DNA of 64,000 nucleotides, taken from positions 55,526 to 119,525 of the forward strand of contig NZ_LYMM01000024.1 in NCBI RefSeq assembly GCF_002896965.1, read 5' to 3'. The translations under genes and the position numbers were made by a program. The stretch comes from Novosphingobium guangzhouense (GTDB lineage Bacteria; Pseudomonadota; Alphaproteobacteria; Sphingomonadales; Sphingomonadaceae). The notes beneath the pieces were generated by a model, which saw only the letters and a program-made list of their open reading frames with translations, did no database searches and was not told the DNA's origin. Of this stretch, positions 34,050 through 42,900 are shown piece after piece; within the stretch, counting starts at the first letter, position 1, and every line of letters starts with the position of its first letter.

Positions 34050-36748
34050 ACGAGCCTGATCGCCCATCTCCCGAAGCCCTCCTGCGTGCAGCCGCGCAGG
34101 AGGGGCGCGGCCGTCTGAAGATATTCCTCGGGGCGGCCCCCGGCGTCGGCAAGACCTGGGAGATGTTGACCGAAGGCCACCAGCGCCGGGAAGCAGGCTT
34201 GGATGTCGTGGTCGGCGTCGTCGAAACGCATGGACGGCGCGAAACCGAGGCGCTGGTCCACGGGCACGAGATCATCGCCCGCCGCGAAGTCGACCATGCC
34301 GGGCACAGCCTTGGCGAAATGGATATCGACGCCGTTCTCCTGCGCGCGCCGCAGCTGGTGCTGGTGGACGAACTGGCGCACACCAATGCTCCCGGAAGCC
34401 GGCATCCCAAGCGCTATCAGGACGTGGAGGAACTGCTGGACGCAGGGATAGACGTCTATTCCACGCTCAATATCCAGCACGTCGAAAGCCTGAACGACGT
34501 CGTCGCCTCCTTCACCCGCGTCCGCGTGCGCGAAACGGTGCCCGATTCGATCATCGAACAGGCCGAGATCGAAGTCGTCGACATCCCGCCCGATGAACTG
34601 ATCGAGCGGCTGAAGGATGGCAAGGTCTACATCCCGCACGAAGCGACCCGCGCGCTGGGGCATTTCTTTTCCAAGTCCAACCTCACCGCGCTGCGCGAAC
34701 TGGCGCTGCGCCGTGCGGCGCAGGCGGTGGACGCGCAGATGCTGGAGCATGTGCGCGCCAATGCGCTGGCCGGCAGCTTCGCGGTGGGCGAGCGGATCGT
34801 CGTTGCCGTCAGCGAACATGCCCACGCCGCCGGGCTGGTGCGCGCGGGCAAGCGCATGGCCGATGCCCTGCGCGCGCCGTGGACGGCCGTGCACATAGAA
34901 ACGCAGCGCGACCGGCACTTCAGCGATAACGAACGCCGCCAGCTGGCCGACACGCTGGCGCTTGCCTCTAGGTTGGGGGCTTCCACCGCCAGCATACCCG
35001 CCGCCGGCGTGGTCGAGGGGCTGGGCGGTTTCGCGCGCGATGCCCGCGCGACGCAGATCGTCATCGGCAAGTCCGCCCGCTCATGGTGGTTCGAGGCGCG
35101 GCATGGTTCGGTGGTGGACCGGCTGGTGCGCAGCATCGGCGAAGTCGCCGTCCACGTCCTCCCCTCGGGAGAGCCCGCCGCGCCTGCGCGCAGGCGGGAG
35201 AAACGCGGCGGCATTCCAGGCGGCCACTGGGGCAACCCGGCGCACTACGCGGTGTCGCTGCTGACGGTCGCGGCGATGACCGTGCTGGGCCGCCTGCTGG
35301 TGGAAGTGATCGACCTTGGCAATATCGCGCTGCTCTATCTCATCCCGGTGATGTACGCGGCGGCCTCGTTCTCGCTGCGAGCGGGGCTGTTCGCGGGGCT
35401 GGCGTCCAGCCTTGCCTACAACTTCTTCTTCCTGCCGCCGACCGGCACGCTGACCGTCGCCAATCCGGAAAACGTCATCTCGATCCTTGTCCTGCTGGGT
35501 GTCGCGGTGGTGACCAGCCAGTTCGCGGCACGGGTACGCGCGCAGGCGGACCTTGCCGGGGCCAGCGCCCGCCAGAACGCCGCGCTCGCCAGCTTTTCGG
35601 GCCAGCTGACCGGCGCGGCGACGCAGGACGAACTGATGCAGGCGATCTGCGCCGAAGTGGCCCGCCTGCTTGACGTGCGTGCGGTGATGCTGCTCCCCTC
35701 GGCGGGCGGCCCGGACCTTGCCGCCGCCTATCCGCCCGAGGACCGGATGGAGCAGATCGAACTGGCCGCCGCGCAGTGGGCGATAGACAACGAGCAGCCC
35801 GCCGGGCGTGGCTCATCGACCCTGACCGCTTCGGACTGGCTGTTCCATCCGCTGATGGCATCGACCGCTTCGGGCCGGGGTGTGATGGCCGTTTTGGGTA
35901 TTGCGCGCGAGGATGCGGGCGATCCGGTGCGGTCCGATCAGGTGCCCCTGCTGATGAGCCTGCTGGATCAGGCTTCCATCGCCCTCGACCGCATGGCGCT
36001 GGAGGAGGAGAACATCAAGGCGCAGGCCATCGGCGAGCGGGACAGGCTGCGCGGGGCGCTGCTGTCGTCGGTCAGCCATGACTTGCGCACGCCGCTCACC
36101 ACCATTCTTTCCGCCGCGCAGGAAATGAAGAAGCATCCCGCCACCGCCTTCGGCGCGGAACTGGTCGAGACGATCGATGCCGAGGCGCAGCGGCTCAACC
36201 GCTTCGTCGCCAACCTGCTCGACATGGCGCGGGTAGAGGCGGGCGCGCTGCCCATGAAGGTGGAGGCGACCGACCTGTTCGATGCGGTGGCGGGCGCCGT
36301 CCACGATACCCGCACAGCGCTGCAGGGGCGGCAGGTGGACCTCGATATCGCTCCCGACATCCCGCTGGTGCGGCTCGATCCCGTGCTGCTGCACCACTGC
36401 CTGATCAACCTGCTGGATAATGCCGGACGTTATGGAGAACCGGGCACGCCGATCACCATCCGCTGCCGCCGCGTACCCGATGCGCTGCTGCTTTCGGTGT
36501 CTGACGTAGGGCCGGGTATCCCGCCCGGGCAGGAAAAGCGGGTGTTCGATACCTTTACCCGGCTTGAAGGGTCAGACCGGGTACGCCACGGGACCGGGCT
36601 TGGCCTTGCCATCGTCAAGGGCTTTGCCGAAGCGATGGGCCTGTCAGTCGAGGCTTCCAATGCCGAGGAGCCATTCGGCGCCTGTTTTACCATCCGCATA
36701 CCCGAAGCGCTGATCATCCGGCACCCGGACGACGAGGACATTGCATGA
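34046..36748 (+). CDS. kdpD: KdpD, osmosensitive K+ sensor histidine kinase
   Basis: The 900-residue protein has the N-terminal KdpD domain with a Walker A motif G-A-A-P-G-V-G-K-T (29-37), a universal-stress-like domain (about 250-370), four transmembrane helices (about 400-500), a GAF-like region, and the kinase core with His678 in S-H-D-L-R-T-P and the ATP-binding L-L-D-N-A and G-T-G-L-G-L-A-I boxes. It senses K+ limitation and phosphorylates KdpE. Start is GTG overlapping the kdpC stop. Confidence 0.96.
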   Translation: MNEPDRPSPEALLRAAAQEGRGRLKIFLGAAPGVGKTWEMLTEGHQRREAGLDVVVGVVETHGRRETEALVHGHEIIARREVDHAGHSLGEMDIDAVLLRAPQLVLVDELAHTNAPGSRHPKRYQDVEELLDAGIDVYSTLNIQHVESLNDVVASFTRVRVRETVPDSIIEQAEIEVVDIPPDELIERLKDGKVYIPHEATRALGHFFSKSNLTALRELALRRAAQAVDAQMLEHVRANALAGSFAVGERIVVAVSEHAHAAGLVRAGKRMADALRAPWTAVHIETQRDRHFSDNERRQLADTLALASRLGASTASIPAAGVVEGLGGFARDARATQIVIGKSARSWWFEARHGSVVDRLVRSIGEVAVHVLPSGEPAAPARRREKRGGIPGGHWGNPAHYAVSLLTVAAMTVLGRLLVEVIDLGNIALLYLIPVMYAAASFSLRAGLFAGLASSLAYNFFFLPPTGTLTVANPENVISILVLLGVAVVTSQFAARVRAQADLAGASARQNAALASFSGQLTGAATQDELMQAICAEVARLLDVRAVMLLPSAGGPDLAAAYPPEDRMEQIELAAAQWAIDNEQPAGRGSSTLTASDWLFHPLMASTASGRGVMAVLGIAREDAGDPVRSDQVPLLMSLLDQASIALDRMALEEENIKAQAIGERDRLRGALLSSVSHDLRTPLTTILSAAQEMKKHPATAFGAELVETIDAEAQRLNRFVANLLDMARVEAGALPMKVEATDLFDAVAGAVHDTRTALQGRQVDLDIAPDIPLVRLDPVLLHHCLINLLDNAGRYGEPGTPITIRCRRVPDALLLSVSDVGPGIPPGQEKRVFDTFTRLEGSDRVRHGTGLGLAIVKGFAEAMGLSVEASNAEEPFGACFTIRIPEALIIRHPDDEDIA

Positions 36749-37440
36749 AGAACCGCCACAAGGTGCTGATCGTCGACGACGAGGCGCATATCCGCCGCCT
36801 GATCCAGTCGGCCCTGACACGGGCGGATTATGCGACGGTGGAGGCCGGAACCGCGAAGGAAACGATGGAGCGCCTGCGCGAAGAGCGCCCCGACGTGGTC
36901 CTGCTGGACCTTGGCCTGCCCGATCGCGATGGACTGGAACTGGTGCCGCTGATCAAGAAGGACACCGACGCCACCTTGATCATCGTCTCGGCCCGCGATG
37001 CGACGGACGAAAAGGTCGCCGCGCTTGATCTGGGCGCGGACGATTACCTGACCAAGCCGTTCGATACCGACGAGATGCTGGCGCGCTTGCGTGTCGCCCT
37101 GCGCCACCGCATGGCGCGCGGCGGCGGGGTCGCGGCGGTGACGGCGGGCGATGTTTCGATCGACCTCATGGAACGGCGCATCACCAAGGCGGGTCACGAA
37201 GTCCATCTGACGCCCAAGGAATATGCAGTGGTCGCGCAACTGGCCCAGCACCCCGGCCGGGTGATTACCCATGCCCAGATCATGGCGCAGGTCTGGCCCG
37301 CGTCCAGCGAACGCCATGTGGAATATCTGCGGGTACTGGTGCGCACCTTGCGTCAGAAGCTGGAGGACGACCCGCAGCGCCCGCAGATCATCGCAAACGA
37401 ACTGGGCGTGGGCTATCGGCTGCGCGTTTCGGTGGACTGA
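36745..37440 (+). CDS. kdpE: KdpE, response regulator of the kdp operon
   Basis: The 231-residue OmpR-type regulator has the acidic pair D11-D12, the phosphoacceptor Asp55 in L-L-D-L-G-L-P-D and a winged-helix DNA-binding domain (L-T-P-K-E-Y, H-V-E-Y-L-R-V-L, G-V-G-Y-R-L). It activates kdp transcription when phosphorylated by KdpD. It overlaps kdpD by ATGA and is the last gene of the operon; it converges on ynfA 14 bases later. Confidence 0.96.
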   Translation: MKNRHKVLIVDDEAHIRRLIQSALTRADYATVEAGTAKETMERLREERPDVVLLDLGLPDRDGLELVPLIKKDTDATLIIVSARDATDEKVAALDLGADDYLTKPFDTDEMLARLRVALRHRMARGGGVAAVTAGDVSIDLMERRITKAGHEVHLTPKEYAVVAQLAQHPGRVITHAQIMAQVWPASSERHVEYLRVLVRTLRQKLEDDPQRPQIIANELGVGYRLRVSVD

Positions 37441-37454
37441 GGCAGGGCGGCGGG

Positions 37455-37787
37455 TTACGCTGCTCCGGCCGCGCGCGGACCGAAGAAGATGATGCCCGCG
37501 CCGACAAGGCATACGACGGCGCCCAGCAAGTCCCACCGATCGGGCCGGGCACCCTCGACAAGCCAGAGCCACAGCACGGCCGATACGACGTAGACCCCGC
37601 CGTATGCGGCATAGGATCGCCCGGCATTGTCGGCATCGGGGATCGTCAGCAGCCAGGCGAACAGGCACAGCGAAGCGATGCCGGGCGCGATCCACAGCAC
37701 CGACTTGCCAAGCCGAATCCAGGCCCAGAATGCGAAGCACCCGGCGATTTCTGCGAGCGCGGCAAACACGAATGCGAAAGCGGTCAT
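37455..37787 (-). CDS. YnfA/UPF0060 family small membrane protein
   Basis: The 110-residue protein has four transmembrane helices and the family features [22 protein letters not shown] and [15 protein letters not shown]0060/YnfA proteins resemble small multidrug-resistance transporters; their physiological substrate is uncertain. The start at 37787 matches the family; an upstream in-frame extension is arginine-rich and unlikely. It follows a small unknown gene on the same strand by 65 bases. Confidence 0.88.
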   Translation of the reverse strand: MTAFAFVFAALAEIAGCFAFWAWIRLGKSVLWIAPGIASLCLFAWLLTIPDADNAGRSYAAYGGVYVVSAVLWLWLVEGARPDRWDLLGAVVCLVGAGIIFFGPRAAGAA

Positions 37788-37852
37788 CGCGCGCTTGTTG
37801 CGGGTAAACGACGGCCTTGCAAGGGGAAGGAGGCTTCGCCCTGCAAGCCGGG

Positions 37853-38152
37853 TCAGCGGCGCTGGTCGCTTGGTCTGAAGCCGATCGTGGCCAGCAGGTC
37901 GATCAGGCGCTGGCCGTCTGCGAAAACGCGGTCGCGCCATTCCTTGTGGTCAAGGTGGCCCAGGACGGAGCGCTGGAACAGCCCGGCCTCGCGCACGGCA
38001 TCGCGCAGCAGGCGTGCGGAAAGGGCATCGGTTTCAAGTGGCACTACTGCAGCCTCTGCAGCCTGCGGAGCAAGCGCGGCGGAAGTGACGGGCAACACGG
38101 CCCGGCGCGGCATGGCGGCCTGACCGGCGCGCTTGAGGGTATTGGCTTCCAC
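37853..38152 (-). CDS. Small protein of unknown function
   Basis: The 99-residue frame has strongly coding codon use (G/C in third positions throughout). It starts with GTG. The first half is Ala-rich; the second half is helical and charged ([12 protein letters not shown], then [10 protein letters not shown]). No signal peptide or membrane segment is visible and I do not recognise a family. It precedes ynfA on the same strand. The opposite-strand open frame over the same stretch looks less protein-like. Confidence 0.6.
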   Translation of the reverse strand: MEANTLKRAGQAAMPRRAVLPVTSAALAPQAAEAAVVPLETDALSARLLRDAVREAGLFQRSVLGHLDHKEWRDRVFADGQRLIDLLATIGFRPSDQRR

Positions 38153-38275
38153 GTCCCAGGGCTCCCGAAGGTGGCCGCTTAGTTATGCGGCCGGCTTGAT
38201 CGCTATGAGTGGAACACGGTCGGCGCGATTAAGTTTCGGTTCAGGCTCGGCGCACGCGGATTTTATCGTTTGCGT

Positions 38276-38827
38276 TCAATTGTGAACGGTGGGCGAATAG
38301 GGGCGGATCGGCTGGATTTCCGGGGTTTCGTGGATCTCGAGGATCTCAAAGACATTGCCGAAGAAGTCCCGGCAATATGTCCCCGCGTAGCCGTGCTTCA
38401 CACCGTTTTCGTCGATGGTGATACCGTCCATCATCGGCGGGGTATGCACCGGCAGGCCCGCTGACACGATGCGGCGATGCGTCTCCTCCACATCGTCCAC
38501 CTGCAGGGCGAAATGGGTGTAGCCATATTCGTTGACGCCCCGGCGCGCGTTCTGAGGGGCCTGTCTGGGCGCGGCATATTCAAACACTTCGATCTGCACG
38601 TTGCCCAGGCGACAGAAGAACTGCCGCGCCGCGCTGCCATCCAGCCCGACGACGCGGTCGATGAAGGGGTTGTCGGCCCAGCTGAGCGGTTCGACTTCCT
38701 CCACCGCGCCCAGAATGTCGATGTAGAATTGGCGCGCCCGGTCAAGGTCGGGCACGGACACACCGATGTGGTGGACGCCGATGATCCCCGGCAGTCTGGC
38801 GGCAGGAGCAGGGGGCATCGCGGGCAT
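38276..38827 (-). CDS. VOC-superfamily (glyoxalase/extradiol-like) protein
   Basis: The 183-residue protein begins with V-H-H-I-G-V-S-V-P-D-L-D and ends with F-F-G-N-V-F-E-I-L-E, the two halves of a vicinal-oxygen-chelate fold. A second metal-binding half starts at Y-G-Y-T-H-F-A-L-Q-V. Family members include lyases, epimerases, dioxygenases and resistance proteins acting on small metal-chelated molecules. It is last in a minus-strand run of three SDR genes, divergent from a Rieske oxygenase, so a step in breakdown of an oxygenated ring compound is plausible. Confidence 0.82.
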   Translation of the reverse strand: MPAMPPAPAARLPGIIGVHHIGVSVPDLDRARQFYIDILGAVEEVEPLSWADNPFIDRVVGLDGSAARQFFCRLGNVQIEVFEYAAPRQAPQNARRGVNEYGYTHFALQVDDVEETHRRIVSAGLPVHTPPMMDGITIDENGVKHGYAGTYCRDFFGNVFEILEIHETPEIQPIRPYSPTVHN

Positions 38828-38849
38828 CTCCTTGGTTCAGGTCGCTATG

Positions 38850-39641
38850 TCAGACCTGGCTGAACCCGCCGTCCATCACCAGCTCGTCGCAGGTCATGAA
38901 GCTGGACGCGGCAGATGCGAGGAACACCACGCCGCCCGCCATCTCTTCCGGTCGGCCAAGCCGCCCGATCGGGTGCGATACGTTCATCGCCGCGATCGAG
39001 GCTTCGCGCGAAGGAGAAGCGCCCAGTTCGACATAACGGCCCATGATCGAATTGAGCATCGGCGTCTCGATCCCGCCGGGATGCACCGAATTGACGCGGA
39101 TGTTGTATTTGAGCGCGGCGAATTCTGCGCCAAGGCACTTCGACAGCATCTTGATCGCCGCCTTGCTGACGCAATAGGCCGCGTTGAATGCGGCCCCGCG
39201 TAGGCCCCCCACGCTGGAGAAGTTGATCACCGAAGCGCCGGTCGGCCGGGCCTTCCCGCCTGCCTTCAGGAGATCGAGCATGACCTGCGTGCCGATGATC
39301 GCCGAATCGACGTTGATCGCGTTGACCTTGTGGAATTCGGCCAGCGGGGTGTCTTCGAACTTCGTCACGATCGAAAAGCCCGCGTTGTTCACCAGCGCAT
39401 CGAGCCGCCCGTACTTTTCGCGCACCAGCGCCTCCACCGCGCGCCAGTCGGCCTCGCTGGTGACGTCGTGTTTCAGGTAATGATCGGCGCCTTCGATCTG
39501 CGCTTCGTCGCGCAGGTCGGTGGCGATGACGGTGGCGCCTGCCGCCTTCATGGCCTTGACGATCTCGCGGCCGATGCCGCCGGCGGCGCCGGTGACGACG
39601 GCGACCACGTCGGGAAGGGCGCTGTTCGTTGCGTGGGTCAT
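38850..39641 (-). CDS. Short-chain dehydrogenase/reductase (SDR) 1
   Basis: The 263-residue classical SDR has the cofactor motif T-G-A-A-G-G-I-G (about 18-25), N-N-A-G (about 87-90) and the active-site pair Y-C-V-S-K. D-L after the second strand (A-T-D-L-R-D) suggests NAD(H). It ends M-D-G-G-F-S-Q-V. It would oxidise a secondary alcohol or reduce a ketone. Its start lies 74 bases from the end of SDR 2, in a gap with short direct repeats. Confidence 0.9.
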   Translation of the reverse strand: MTHATNSALPDVVAVVTGAAGGIGREIVKAMKAAGATVIATDLRDEAQIEGADHYLKHDVTSEADWRAVEALVREKYGRLDALVNNAGFSIVTKFEDTPLAEFHKVNAINVDSAIIGTQVMLDLLKAGGKARPTGASVINFSSVGGLRGAAFNAAYCVSKAAIKMLSKCLGAEFAALKYNIRVNSVHPGGIETPMLNSIMGRYVELGASPSREASIAAMNVSHPIGRLGRPEEMAGGVVFLASAASSFMTCDELVMDGGFSQV

Positions 39642-39664
39642 TTCAGGTGTCTCCCGGTGGCCTC

Positions 39665-39716
39665 GGTGTGCCGTTGTGGTATCGTTAGGTGCCGTTTAGG
39701 TGCCGTTGTGTGCCGC
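39665..39716 (+). repeat. Short direct repeats of an 11-bp word between two SDR genes
   Basis: The word TAGGTGCCGTT occurs twice back to back (39686-39696 and 39697-39707), with a degenerate copy at 39665-39675 and another partial copy running into the end of SDR 2. The 15-base string GGTGCCGTTGTGTGC (39699-39713) recurs exactly, on the other strand, in the repeats at 55.4 kb. Confidence 0.75.
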
Positions 39717-40534
39717 TATTGCGCGGTCCATCCGCCGTCCACCACCAGTTCGCTACCAGTCATGTACGAACTGTCTGAAGAGGCTAGGAAAAATACCGCG
39801 CTGGCCAGTTCGGACGGGTCTGCAAGGCGGCCGATCGGCGTCTTGCTGGACATCAAATCGACCAGATCCTGCGCCTTGCCGGCAACGCCCTTGTCCACCC
39901 AGCGCTGGAAGCCTTCCTGCAAAAGCGGCGTCATCACGAAGCCGGGGTGGAGCGAATTGGCGCGGATCGGCATCTTTTTTTCCGCGAATTCCAATGCGAT
40001 GGACTTGGTGAACAGCCGTACCGCGCCCTTGCTGGCATTGTAGCCGGAAACCTCGCTCATACCGACCAGACCCATGATCGAACTGACGTTGACGATCGAT
40101 GCCCCGCCCCGGAAATCTGCGCCACTCGCCGCCATCAGCGGCACGAAAGTACGCACGCCCAGGAACACGCCGTCGACGTTGATGCTCATGATCCGGCGCC
40201 AGCCTTCCAGCGAAGTCTCGGCGACCGGGCCGGTCAGGTCGATGCCGGCATTGTTGACCAGGATGTGCAGTTTTCCGTGCCTTTCAGTGACGGCGGACAG
40301 CACCTTGGCCCAGTCATCCTCCTGCGCGACATTGGCTTGCACATAGCTTGCCGCCTGCCCCAGCCGGGCAAGGGTGGCGGCGGCATGGTCGGTGTCGGGT
40401 GCCTCCAGATCGGTGAGGACAACTTCGGCCCCCTCAGCCAGAAACCGCTCCACGCAGGCAAGGCCGATGCCCCGCAAACCGCCGGAAACCAGCGCTACGC
40501 GGCCCTTGAGCCGCTGCGAACCCAGATCGATCAT
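39716..40534 (-). CDS. Short-chain dehydrogenase/reductase (SDR) 2
   Basis: The 272-residue classical SDR has S-G-G-L-R-G-I-G (about 18-25), N-N-A-G-I-D (about 94-99) and the catalytic Y-N-A-S-K. D-L in L-T-D-L-E-A suggests NAD(H). It ends V-V-D-G-G-W-T-A-Q. Its start overlaps the stop of SDR 3 by ATGA, so these two are translationally coupled. Three SDRs in a row imply successive or stereospecific alcohol oxidations on related intermediates. Confidence 0.9.
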   Translation of the reverse strand: MIDLGSQRLKGRVALVSGGLRGIGLACVERFLAEGAEVVLTDLEAPDTDHAAATLARLGQAASYVQANVAQEDDWAKVLSAVTERHGKLHILVNNAGIDLTGPVAETSLEGWRRIMSINVDGVFLGVRTFVPLMAASGADFRGGASIVNVSSIMGLVGMSEVSGYNASKGAVRLFTKSIALEFAEKKMPIRANSLHPGFVMTPLLQEGFQRWVDKGVAGKAQDLVDLMSSKTPIGRLADPSELASAVFFLASSDSSYMTGSELVVDGGWTAQ

Positions 40535-41310
40535 ACGCCGTTCATCCCTGCGGTGGAGGCCCCGTCCATGGTGAATTCGCTGCCCGAGCAGAACCGCGTC
40601 TCATCGCTTGCCAGCCAGGCGACGAGCCCTGCCACTTCGTCCACCGAAGCCATGCGGCCCATCGGCGAAAGCCCCTCGTAAGCGGCGCGGGTGGCGGCAG
40701 GATCGCCCGATTTCTCGATCAGGTTGGCGATCATCGCGGTCTCGACCACGCCGGGAAGCACGGCATTGACGCGAATCTTGTATTTGCGGTTGCCGGAATG
40801 GACGGCGGACGACTTTACCAGCGCCAGAACGGCGGTCTTCGACACCGAATAGGCCACGAAATTCCCCATCGCCCGGTGCGCATTCATCGAGGAGTTGACG
40901 ATGATGGAGCCGACAGGCCCTTCGGGATTACGCGCCATGGCCCGCATTGCGTGCTGCACGGTCAGCATCACGCCGGTCAGGTTCACGCCGATGATCGTGT
41001 TCCATCCTTCGATGCCGATGGATTCGATGCTGCCATCCCCGTTTTCGGTCCCGGCATTGGCGAAAGCGATATCGAGGCGACCGTATTCCTCCAGAATCCG
41101 GGCCATCAGGCCATCCCACGCGCTGACGTCAGTTACGTCGTGCCGGATGAACAGGGCGCCCGTGGCGGCGCAGACCGCGTCGGCTGCGGCCTGGTTGGAG
41201 CCGGTGAAAATGACCCTGGCACCTTCGGCGCACAGACGCTCGACGGTGCCTGCGCCGATGCCGGAGGTTCCTCCGGTGACCAGCGCCACCTTACCTTCAA
41301 GCCGCTTCAC
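40531..41310 (-). CDS. Short-chain dehydrogenase/reductase (SDR) 3
   Basis: The 259-residue classical SDR starts with GTG at 41310, six bases after GGGAG; a longer open frame upstream runs opposite the Rieske gene and is not protein-like. Motifs are T-G-G-T-S-G-I-G (about 11-18), N-A-G-T (about 87-90) and Y-S-V-S-K. It ends T-M-D-G-A-S-T-A-G-M. It is the first gene of the SDR-VOC run and is divergent from the Rieske oxygenase gene. Confidence 0.9.
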   Translation of the reverse strand: MKRLEGKVALVTGGTSGIGAGTVERLCAEGARVIFTGSNQAAADAVCAATGALFIRHDVTDVSAWDGLMARILEEYGRLDIAFANAGTENGDGSIESIGIEGWNTIIGVNLTGVMLTVQHAMRAMARNPEGPVGSIIVNSSMNAHRAMGNFVAYSVSKTAVLALVKSSAVHSGNRKYKIRVNAVLPGVVETAMIANLIEKSGDPAATRAAYEGLSPMGRMASVDEVAGLVAWLASDETRFCSGSEFTMDGASTAGMNGV

Positions 41311-41386
41311 GGCAATCTCCCAATGACTATGGCGCTGAACATGGCCCATCCGTTCCGCTCCACAACCTATGATTTTGAGCAAGGTG

Positions 41387-41405
41387 ACTTGTGCTGCGGC
41401 CAAGT
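41387..41405. promoter_or_regulatory. Candidate LysR-type site between SDR 3 and Rieske genes
   Basis: ACTTG and CAAGT are separated by nine bases, giving the T-N11-A style symmetry bound by many LysR-type regulators. It is central in the divergent control region, 53 bases before the Rieske start. No regulator gene of this type is in the window. Confidence 0.3.
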
Positions 41406-41457
41406 GCAGAAATGTCCCCAAACAGGGTAATTTGCGTTCTTGGGAGATTGATGAACC

Positions 41458-42900
41458 ATGGCCGACCGGGATCCCGATATCGCCACGAAACTGGGCGAGG
41501 ACCGCAGCGAAGGCATCAGCTGGGCCGAACTCATGGCCCAGGATTCGCGCACGCCTCCTGCGATCCTGACGGAAGAAAGTTACAGCTATCGCGGCTCGGA
41601 CCCGATTCCCGCACAGCGTTATACCAGCGAGGAATTTGCCCGGCTCGAACGCGAACGGATGTGGCCCTACGTGTGGCAGTTCGTCGCGCGTGAGGAAGAC
41701 CTGCCCGAACCGGGCGACTTCATCGTCTACGAGAATGCGGGCCGCTCCTATCTTGTCAGCCGGCAGGATGACGGCGCGATCCGCGCGATGCATAACGTCT
41801 GCCTTCACCGCGGGCGCAAGCTGCGCACCGAGGAAGGCACTGCCGACAAGTTCGTCTGCCCGTTCCATGGCTTTGCATGGAAGAAGGACGGCAGCTTCGA
41901 TTCGATGCCCTGCAAGTGGGACTTTCCGCACATCAACCCCGAAACCAGCGGGCAGAGCCTTGATCTGCCCGAAGCCGAAGTCGGTCGCTGGGCGGGTTAC
42001 GTCTTCATTCGCGAGGAGAAGGGCGGGCCGAGCCTTGAGGAATTCCTCAGCCCGCTGCCAGAACATTTCAAGCGCTGGCGGCACGAGGAATGCGCCAGCG
42101 TCATGCGCGTTGCCAAGGAAGTGCCTGCCAACTGGAAGGTGGTGATGGAGGCGTTCATGGAGGCCTGGCATACCATCGTCACGCACCCGCAGCTGCTGCC
42201 CTTCACCGGCGATTCCAATGCCGCCTACTGGACCTGGGGCGACAACGTGAACGTCAACCTCGTCCCCTTCGGCGTGATGAGCCCGCACATCGCGGAAGGG
42301 CAGGGCGAGCAGTGGATCGTCGACGAATTCATCAAGTACAACGGCCGCTCGGGCGACAACTATGAGGGCGAGGCGCACGCCAACCCGATGGCGATCAAGG
42401 TGCCCGACGGCGTGACCGCCCGCGCCGCGCTGGGCGCAGCCATGCGCGCTGCCTATACCGAAAGCACCGGCTACGACCACGAAAGCGCGACCGACGCCGA
42501 ACTGCTCGACGGGCTGGTCTACAACGTGTTCCCGAACTTCGCGCCCTGGGGCGGCTACATGCCGAACATCGTCTACAACTGGCTGCCCGGCAAGACGCCG
42601 GACACCTGCATCATGGAAGTGCGCATCCTCGCGCGCATTCCAAAGGGGCAGCCGATCCCGCGCGGGGCGCCGCTCAAGATGCTGCGGCTTGACCAGAAAT
42701 GGACCGAGGCGCCAGAACTTGGCATTCTGGGGGACGTGTTCGAACAGGACATGGACAACCTGCCATTCGTGCAGGAAGGCCTTCATGCCTCCAAGAACGG
42801 GCTGGTAAACCTTGGCAATTATCAGGAAATCCGCATTCGCCAGTTCCAGGACACGCTGATGAAGTATATCGAAGGCGAACTTGGCGTGGCGAAGGCATGA
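41458..42900 (+). CDS. Rieske ring-hydroxylating oxygenase, alpha subunit
   Basis: The 480-residue protein has a Rieske [2Fe-2S] domain with C115-L-H117 and C134-P-F-H137, then the catalytic mononuclear-iron domain with H238 and H243 in E-A-W-H-T-I-V-T-H and a carboxylate at E231 in the bridging position. Such enzymes hydroxylate aromatic or alicyclic substrates with O2 and electrons from a reductase or ferredoxin. No beta subunit, ferredoxin or reductase gene adjoins it. A GGGAG site precedes the ATG. Its stop overlaps the ThuA-like gene. Confidence 0.92.
   Translation: MADRDPDIATKLGEDRSEGISWAELMAQDSRTPPAILTEESYSYRGSDPIPAQRYTSEEFARLERERMWPYVWQFVAREEDLPEPGDFIVYENAGRSYLVSRQDDGAIRAMHNVCLHRGRKLRTEEGTADKFVCPFHGFAWKKDGSFDSMPCKWDFPHINPETSGQSLDLPEAEVGRWAGYVFIREEKGGPSLEEFLSPLPEHFKRWRHEECASVMRVAKEVPANWKVVMEAFMEAWHTIVTHPQLLPFTGDSNAAYWTWGDNVNVNLVPFGVMSPHIAEGQGEQWIVDEFIKYNGRSGDNYEGEAHANPMAIKVPDGVTARAALGAAMRAAYTESTGYDHESATDAELLDGLVYNVFPNFAPWGGYMPNIVYNWLPGKTPDTCIMEVRILARIPKGQPIPRGAPLKMLRLDQKWTEAPELGILGDVFEQDMDNLPFVQEGLHASKNGLVNLGNYQEIRIRQFQDTLMKYIEGELGVAKA

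Noticed and set aside
37817..38182. Plus-strand frame opposite the 99-residue unknown protein
   Set aside because: Third-position base use favours the minus-strand frame.
41311..42786. Upstream extension of the SDR 3 frame opposite the Rieske gene
   Set aside because: The SDR fold starts at the GTG at 41310 with a good ribosome-binding site; the extension is a shadow of the oxygenase gene.
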